The position numbers and the translations under genes are program-made. From positions 62,001 through 126,000 of the forward strand of contig MU400625.1 of the NCBI GenBank assembly GCA_022578965.1: 64,000 nt of DNA. The letters are read 5' to 3'. The notes beneath the pieces are model-generated. The model was not told the origin of the DNA and did not search any database. It saw only the letters and a list, made by a program, of their open reading frames with translations. The DNA comes from Xylaria sp. FL1777. Taxonomy: Eukaryota > Ascomycota > Sordariomycetes > Xylariales > Xylariaceae. Of the stretch, positions 59,592-64,000 are shown in pieces (position 1 is the first letter of the stretch; each line of letters starts with the position of its first letter).

Positions 59592-61277
59592 CTACTTCTC
59601 AAGATACTCCCCCCTCGCGGCCCTCTCACAAAGCCCCTTTAGGACCTCCGCACCCTTGCGGAAATCTTCCACCTCTACATATATCATACCGCTCAAGCGC
59701 CACCAGAACGCACCACGGTAGGGGCCCGTCTGGAAATAGAACCCACTTTCGCGGACACCTTTTTCCTTGAACCACTGGACGACCTTGCCGCTGTGCTGGA
59801 GAGGTATCTTGCCGTTTTCTGCACCCAGTCCTTCGCCGCCGGCACCCAGATCATCGCTGTTAGCGATTTCGAGGGGTAGCCGCACGTTAGCGAAGTTACA
59901 TTCGCGCATTCGTGAGTTCGGACTGTCCATTACCTCCGTCCCGAGGATCGAAGCAGCTACTTCGCCGCCCTTTCGGGCTACGGATCGACAGTATCCCCGG
60001 ATCGCGTCCTCGCCACCGCAGATTTGGACGCGGAAATCTAGGACCGCTAATCATCGCGATTAGTGGGCTAGGAATCTTGGGCGAGGTGGGTGTGTATGTG
60101 CTGTTGCGGCAAGGGGAGTGGAGATGTGGTTTACGTACACTTGACAGTCACGAAATTCGTCATATCGTGAGAAGCTAAATGAGATTCAGTCAAAATGCTA
60201 GCCACACAGCACACCGAATATACACTAGTACTGTGTATAAACTTATAATGCATATATAATTACTCACCAACGAAATCGAACAACTTAACAAATGCCTCGC
60301 TATCCTCCCCAATTTCGCCAGCATGCTTCCGAAAGCGAACGCTCGTCGGAAGACTCGTACGGATGAGTGCCTGGTGACGTTTGGGCACGTACAGCGCCGA
60401 GACGCCCCGCGGGACGAAAAGCCACTTATTCAGGCTCGTGACGAGGAAATCCGGGCTGAGCACCGCGAGGTCGATATCGACATGTCCGATGCCATGGGCG
60501 CCGTCGACGAGGACCAACGCCCCCTCGGCCTGCAGAGCCGGGACAAGGGTTTCAAAGGGGACTCGCATGCCCGGCATGCTTACTACCGTGTCGACGACGG
60601 CTAGACGAACGCGTTCCCTGACTTTCCCGTCGCCGAGGTTCTGGTTGATTCGCCTCGCGGCGCCTACGACGGCGTCCACTATGCTCGCTGGAGTCAGCAA
60701 TTACTCTTTTGGGTAAATATTATACCTCTGATGCATACTCCCGAGACATGTTGGGAGTCATTAGGTTACTAGAAAGGGAAGAAAATGACTCCAGTGGGCA
60801 CATACCGAGCTCGGCGTCTGTCAGCGGGATCTCTAGGGGGACGACCTCAACGCGGACGCCGAAGGTTTCTTCCAGCCAGGAAAGGCCGGCGAGCGCTGCT
60901 TCGTATACGACTTCGTAGACGAGGATCACGTCGCCAGGCTCCCACTTCAGATTTTTGAAGACGGTGTCCGAGCCTGTTGTGGAGTTGGGCACGAGCACGA
61001 GGTCATCTGTCTCGCAGTTCAGGATGTTTGCTATGGCTGCGCGCGACTCGCGTAGGCGCGTCGGCCAATCTAGCACGATGAACCTGTCCGGTGCTGCCTC
61101 TACTTCGGCACGTAGTGCTGCGTGTGCCTCACGCACTGATGACGGGTATGTCCCGTAAGATCCGTGGTTGATTGGCGTATAATCTGGAGAAAATGCGAAG
61201 TGTGCTTCCCGCATTGGCCGGCCGAATGGGACAACTGGGCTCAGCGGGAATGGGGATGTAGACGGCGATGAAGTCAT
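59592..61277 (-). CDS. Class V aminotransferase (isopenicillin-N-epimerase-like)
   Basis: Four exons, 61277-60806, 60687-60268, 60174-60139 and 60037-59592, giving 457 aa; introns 118, 93 and 101 nt. N-terminal NHGSYGTYPSSVREA is the class V substrate-site motif. PNSTTGSDTVF binds the cofactor phosphate region, VDGAHGIGHVDID has the Asp/His pair, and LVTSLNKWLF holds the PLP lysine. The C-terminal part has VQICGGEDAIRGYC and FYFQTGPYRGAFWWRLSGMIY. This is the fungal branch annotated as isopenicillin N epimerase-like or pyridoxal-dependent lyase; the true reaction is not known. The third exon is only 36 nt, but it restores phase and conserved-looking sequence. It converges with trehalase (137 bp between stops). 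Confidence 0.93.
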
Positions 61278-62185
61278 GGCCACTGGTTATCTTAACAGCT
61301 GTTATTCGTGGTCGTTCTCCACGTGACAGAGGGGAATGTACATACTGAACATAAACTATTTGAAGATGTCTATCTGAAGTAATAGTTAATAAAGTAGAAC
61401 GGCTGCGACTTGTTAAAGGGTCAATATGGCAGAGCCCTTTGAGGAGCAGACAACCAACTGATCAAATCAAGGAGATGCAGCTCCGTTCCGGACTCCGGGG
61501 GAATTGGGCTACGATCCGCTGTCACTGGCCCTTCCCCTTATTTTTCACATGTGTTTACACTAGACGCACGTAAAGATAGAGAAGGCTAAGATGTACTCTA
61601 GTAGCCGTTTCTACCTAAAGCCGTGTCTAGCCTTACACGGGTGGATAGGTGATATATCCCCAATGCCTCCACTCCGCACTCTCCCCAAGCCGAAGCCGGA
61701 GTCAGAGTGTAAGTAATACCCCCTTCCTCTTTACCTACGCCTATGACAAACTACCCAGAAAGAATGTGGGAAACTTACCTGTTCCCTCAACTACACCCGA
61801 AAAGCCAATGCGTGAAATCCACAAGAAAAATGAAAATCATGGAATAATAATAAATTTAGGTTTGAGCAGGAAGCCTCCGTATCTTTTCTTTCTTTCCTTT
61901 TTTGCTCCGGTTTAGCTTGGTCGTCAGTCGTTATTGAGAGTTAAGATTAAAAGGTATCCTAATTCCTGCGAAGATAGAGTCGAGTGCCACAAAAACGCCT
62001 GTTGAATGCAAAACTAACTCTTACGAATACCGCCAACATGCTGATGAAATACCTGGTTGTCATTTTACTCGCTTTTCAAAACGGCACGTTTTAACAGTTG
62101 TTGTACGATGTAGCCAGACGCGGCTAATGATTACTTCTGGTTTAGGGGGACGTCCTGGTTGGATTGGATTTATTATTCCTTGCCA
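61278..62185. other. Intergenic between aminotransferase and CHIP-like gene
   Basis: About 900 bp. Nothing coding recognised; the plus frame 61649-61915 is low-complexity. Confidence 0.5.
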
Positions 62186-63194
62186 TCACCAGTCAACGGC
62201 CCAGCCGTTCTGTTCCAGAAATTCTTCGCAAGCCTGCTTAAGTCCCAGATTTGGGCGTAATTCGGCGGGATATAAAGGTTCTCTGGTAATTGGGTCAATT
62301 GGTTGTCGCCGTAAAGCCTCCATAATAGAGGCTCTTTCATAAGACTTGCCCGTCTTCGTCTGTTGCGCATTTTAGTTCGTAGTCCGTTCCTACTACAGGG
62401 ATGAATCACATACCATGACAGGATCAACCATGATATCGAAACTAATGTCATCGATAGCCCAGTCGGGCACCTCTCGCTTCTTCTCTGTCGTTGCCCTGGC
62501 AGCCTCGAAAGTGGCTCGGAGACGACTTATTTTCTCACTACACTCTTGGATAACCTCGATTCGCTCAATCTCATCGGTGCAGAGAGCGAGATTGTCGTTT
62601 TTTTCGCGCTCGATGAGAGAAATGAGTTGCCTCTCGAGTTCCTGGCCCTCACGAGACCGCTTCTTCTCCATCTCATCCCAGCGTTCTTTCTTGCATCGCA
62701 ATACTTGGGCAGTCAAAGGTGCAAGGGCCTTGTCACCCACTTCGCAGGCCAAGCGGTAAGCTATCAGGGCATTCTCGAGTGCGGCGTCGTGGTCGTTCAA
62801 GGCTAGTAAACATTGGGAGAGAATGAAGTGTGCCTTCTTGTTTGGGCCGCTCATCTTAAGACAAGTGTGACAATCCGCGGTGGCAGACTCGTACAGTTCA
62901 AGGCGTAGTCGGGACATAGCGCGGTTCGTATAGAGGGTATAATTAGTATTATCTATAATTATACTAGCGGAGAAGAGCAAGGTCAGCTAACCGCGGCAAA
63001 GACTCAGACCACCCACGAGAGACCAGTGGTGGCTAGTTATGGGCATGAACATCTACGCAGCAGCAGAATCACGGAATACACACTGACGCTTTGGAATACA
63101 GACTTTCGGCCGCGACATAATTGCCCAACAGAAAATACTTGTTGCCCTCGGCTTTTAAAACTGCGGCTCGCTCGAGATCATCATGGTTTGCCAT
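62186..63194 (-). CDS. CHIP/STUB1-like TPR and U-box E3 ubiquitin ligase
   Basis: Three exons, 63194-63088, 62963-62414 and 62359-62186, giving 276 aa (animal CHIP is 303). Introns are 124 nt (GTCAGT...CTAG) and 54 nt (GTATGT...ACAG). The N-terminal TPR domain reads AAVLKAEGNKYFLLGNYVAA and YTLYTNRAMSRLRL, repeats that in CHIP clamp the EEVD tails of Hsp70 and Hsp90. A charged coiled-coil-like middle (KKERWDEMEKKRSREGQELE) leads into a U-box: DWAIDDISFDIMVDPVM, TKTGKSYERASIMEAL, DPITREPL. The end is EFLEQNGWAVDW. Role: ubiquitination of chaperone-bound misfolded clients, inferred from the family. The ATG chosen (63194) is the first before the TPR helix. Confidence 0.94.
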
Positions 63195-63782
63195 CGTGAC
63201 AGCGACGATGGTGGGAGGATCGAACGGGTCGCTGACGGCGCCGGAGTCGGCGGGGAGCAAGGAACTGAGGGGGGTCAGATACAGAGGAGTATTTGATGAG
63301 GCGCTGCCGAGTTCGGTACAACCCACGCCAAGCTCGCCGGTCGGACGTGAACACAATGGCTAACTGGCGATGATTGATGGCGTATAGGTCGAGGCTCGGA
63401 AGGTAGCTAGTAGGGGGCGAAAAGAGGGCAGAAAGGAGGGGATTCGGTGAAGGCTCTGTTTGCTCGGGGGCCGTTGTAGCAGATAAAGCGCTGATTCGGA
63501 GGCACAGTGGTGAGTCGATGCAATGCGTCTTGAGGTATGTTATGGGCTGTCTGTAGACGGTCTGGTAGCAGCGAACAAAGAGTTCAGACAAGGCCGTCTA
63601 CCTAGGTAGATCAGAGTCTTGGTGGAGGGAGTCAAGCAATCAATTGGTCCAATAGCAAAAGGCTGGTCTGACAGACAAAGTATTCTCTAGAGTAGGTCAT
63701 GCCAGCTGTTGGGGTTCACGGGCACACATGGCAGGATGGGGGGTCAGCCTCGTAGATTTGGGTGTGTGTGTGTCTGTCTGTG

Positions 63783-63819
<37 letters not shown>

Positions 63820-64000
63820 GCCTGTTTGATGGTTGATGTCCGATGTCCGATGTCCCGAGAAGGAATAGGAAATGGACGGTGATGATAATGATGTTGATGG
63901 TGGTAACTGTGTCTTGGTTTACGCATCGGAATCCCTGCCAGGGGTCACCTTCCCAAGTATTACCAACATAGCCAGCCTAACATCTCAGGTACGCCTACCT
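63195..64000. promoter_or_regulatory. Upstream region of the CHIP-like gene
   Basis: 800 bp to the window edge. It includes an ACCTAGGT palindrome at 63600-63607 and a TG/TCTG microsatellite (63762-63824). No gene start recognised; minus frames overlapping the 5' leader are shadows. Confidence 0.45.
63762..63824 (+). repeat. TG and TCTG microsatellite
   Basis: GTGTGTGTGT followed by about ten tetranucleotide TCTG units, with one interruption (TGTGTCTG), ending TCTCTCTGCCTG. Simple tandem repeat upstream of the CHIP-like gene; length is likely polymorphic. Confidence 0.9.

Overview
This window is genomic DNA of a filamentous ascomycete (Pezizomycotina, most likely Sordariomycetes). The reasons are short GT-AG introns (mostly 45-90 nt) with CTAAC/CTGAC-type branch sites, fungal-restricted families (HET domain, NACHT-WD40 NLR-like protein, sedolisin protease, CorA-like Mg transporter, gephyrin-type cnxE), a degenerate Ty1/copia element and long AT-rich intergenic spaces. 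The closest order is not determinable by eye. About 24 protein genes can be supported. For most of them I worked out exon boundaries by checking splice motif, phase and total length divisible by three.

Layout. 1-3.1 kb: no convincing gene. 3.1-4.7 kb: a two-exon basic/acidic hypothetical protein. 5.5-9.2 kb: a housekeeping block of BUB3 (-), GPN2 GTPase (+) and POP5 of RNase P/MRP (-, with a probable GC-AG intron). 10.5-11.9 kb: divergent ribosomal genes eS30 (-) and uS14/S29 (+). 13.2-14.7 kb: O-methyltransferase (-). 15.4-17.6 kb: cnxE, molybdenum cofactor synthesis (+). 18.4-20.6 kb: HET-domain protein (+). 22.2-23.3 kb: ribosomal protein uL14 (RPL23, -) split by nine introns. 25.3-25.7 kb: small secreted protein (+). 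26.5-27.6 kb: HSL-type esterase (-). 29.4-31.1 kb: cytochrome P450 (+). 32.1-33.1 kb: SAM methyltransferase (+). 33.8-34.7 kb: ER/secretory membrane protein (+). 35.0-36.0 kb: EXPERA/TMEM97-type protein (-). 36.7-39.3 kb: CorA-like transporter (-). 40.9-42.0 kb: alpha/beta hydrolase (+). 42.2-47.6 kb: NLR-like NACHT-WD40 protein (-). 48.2-50.8 kb: a broken gene and Ty1/copia debris. 50.9-53.4 kb: sedolisin protease (+, 8 exons). 54.7 kb: a tRNA-like gene. 55.2-56.3 kb: a protein resembling eukaryotic phosphopantetheine adenylyltransferase but without its active-site motif (-). 56.8-59.5 kb: neutral trehalase (+). 59.6-61.3 kb: class V aminotransferase (-). 62.2-63.2 kb: CHIP-like TPR/U-box E3 ligase (-).

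The left third is dominated by conserved core genes (spindle checkpoint, GTPase assembly factor, RNase P, three ribosomal proteins, molybdopterin synthesis). The centre and right are accessory in character (HET, NLR-like, P450, methyltransferase, esterases, secreted protease, transposon debris) with conserved genes (trehalase, CHIP) interspersed. No polyketide, peptide or terpene synthase is visible, so the tailoring-type enzymes do not form an obvious biosynthetic cluster. The observations I rate highest are the catalytically degenerate adenylyltransferase-like protein, the intron-saturated uL14 gene, the NLR-like protein with an altered P-loop, and the pseudogene carrying stops of the kind repeat-induced C-to-T mutation makes.
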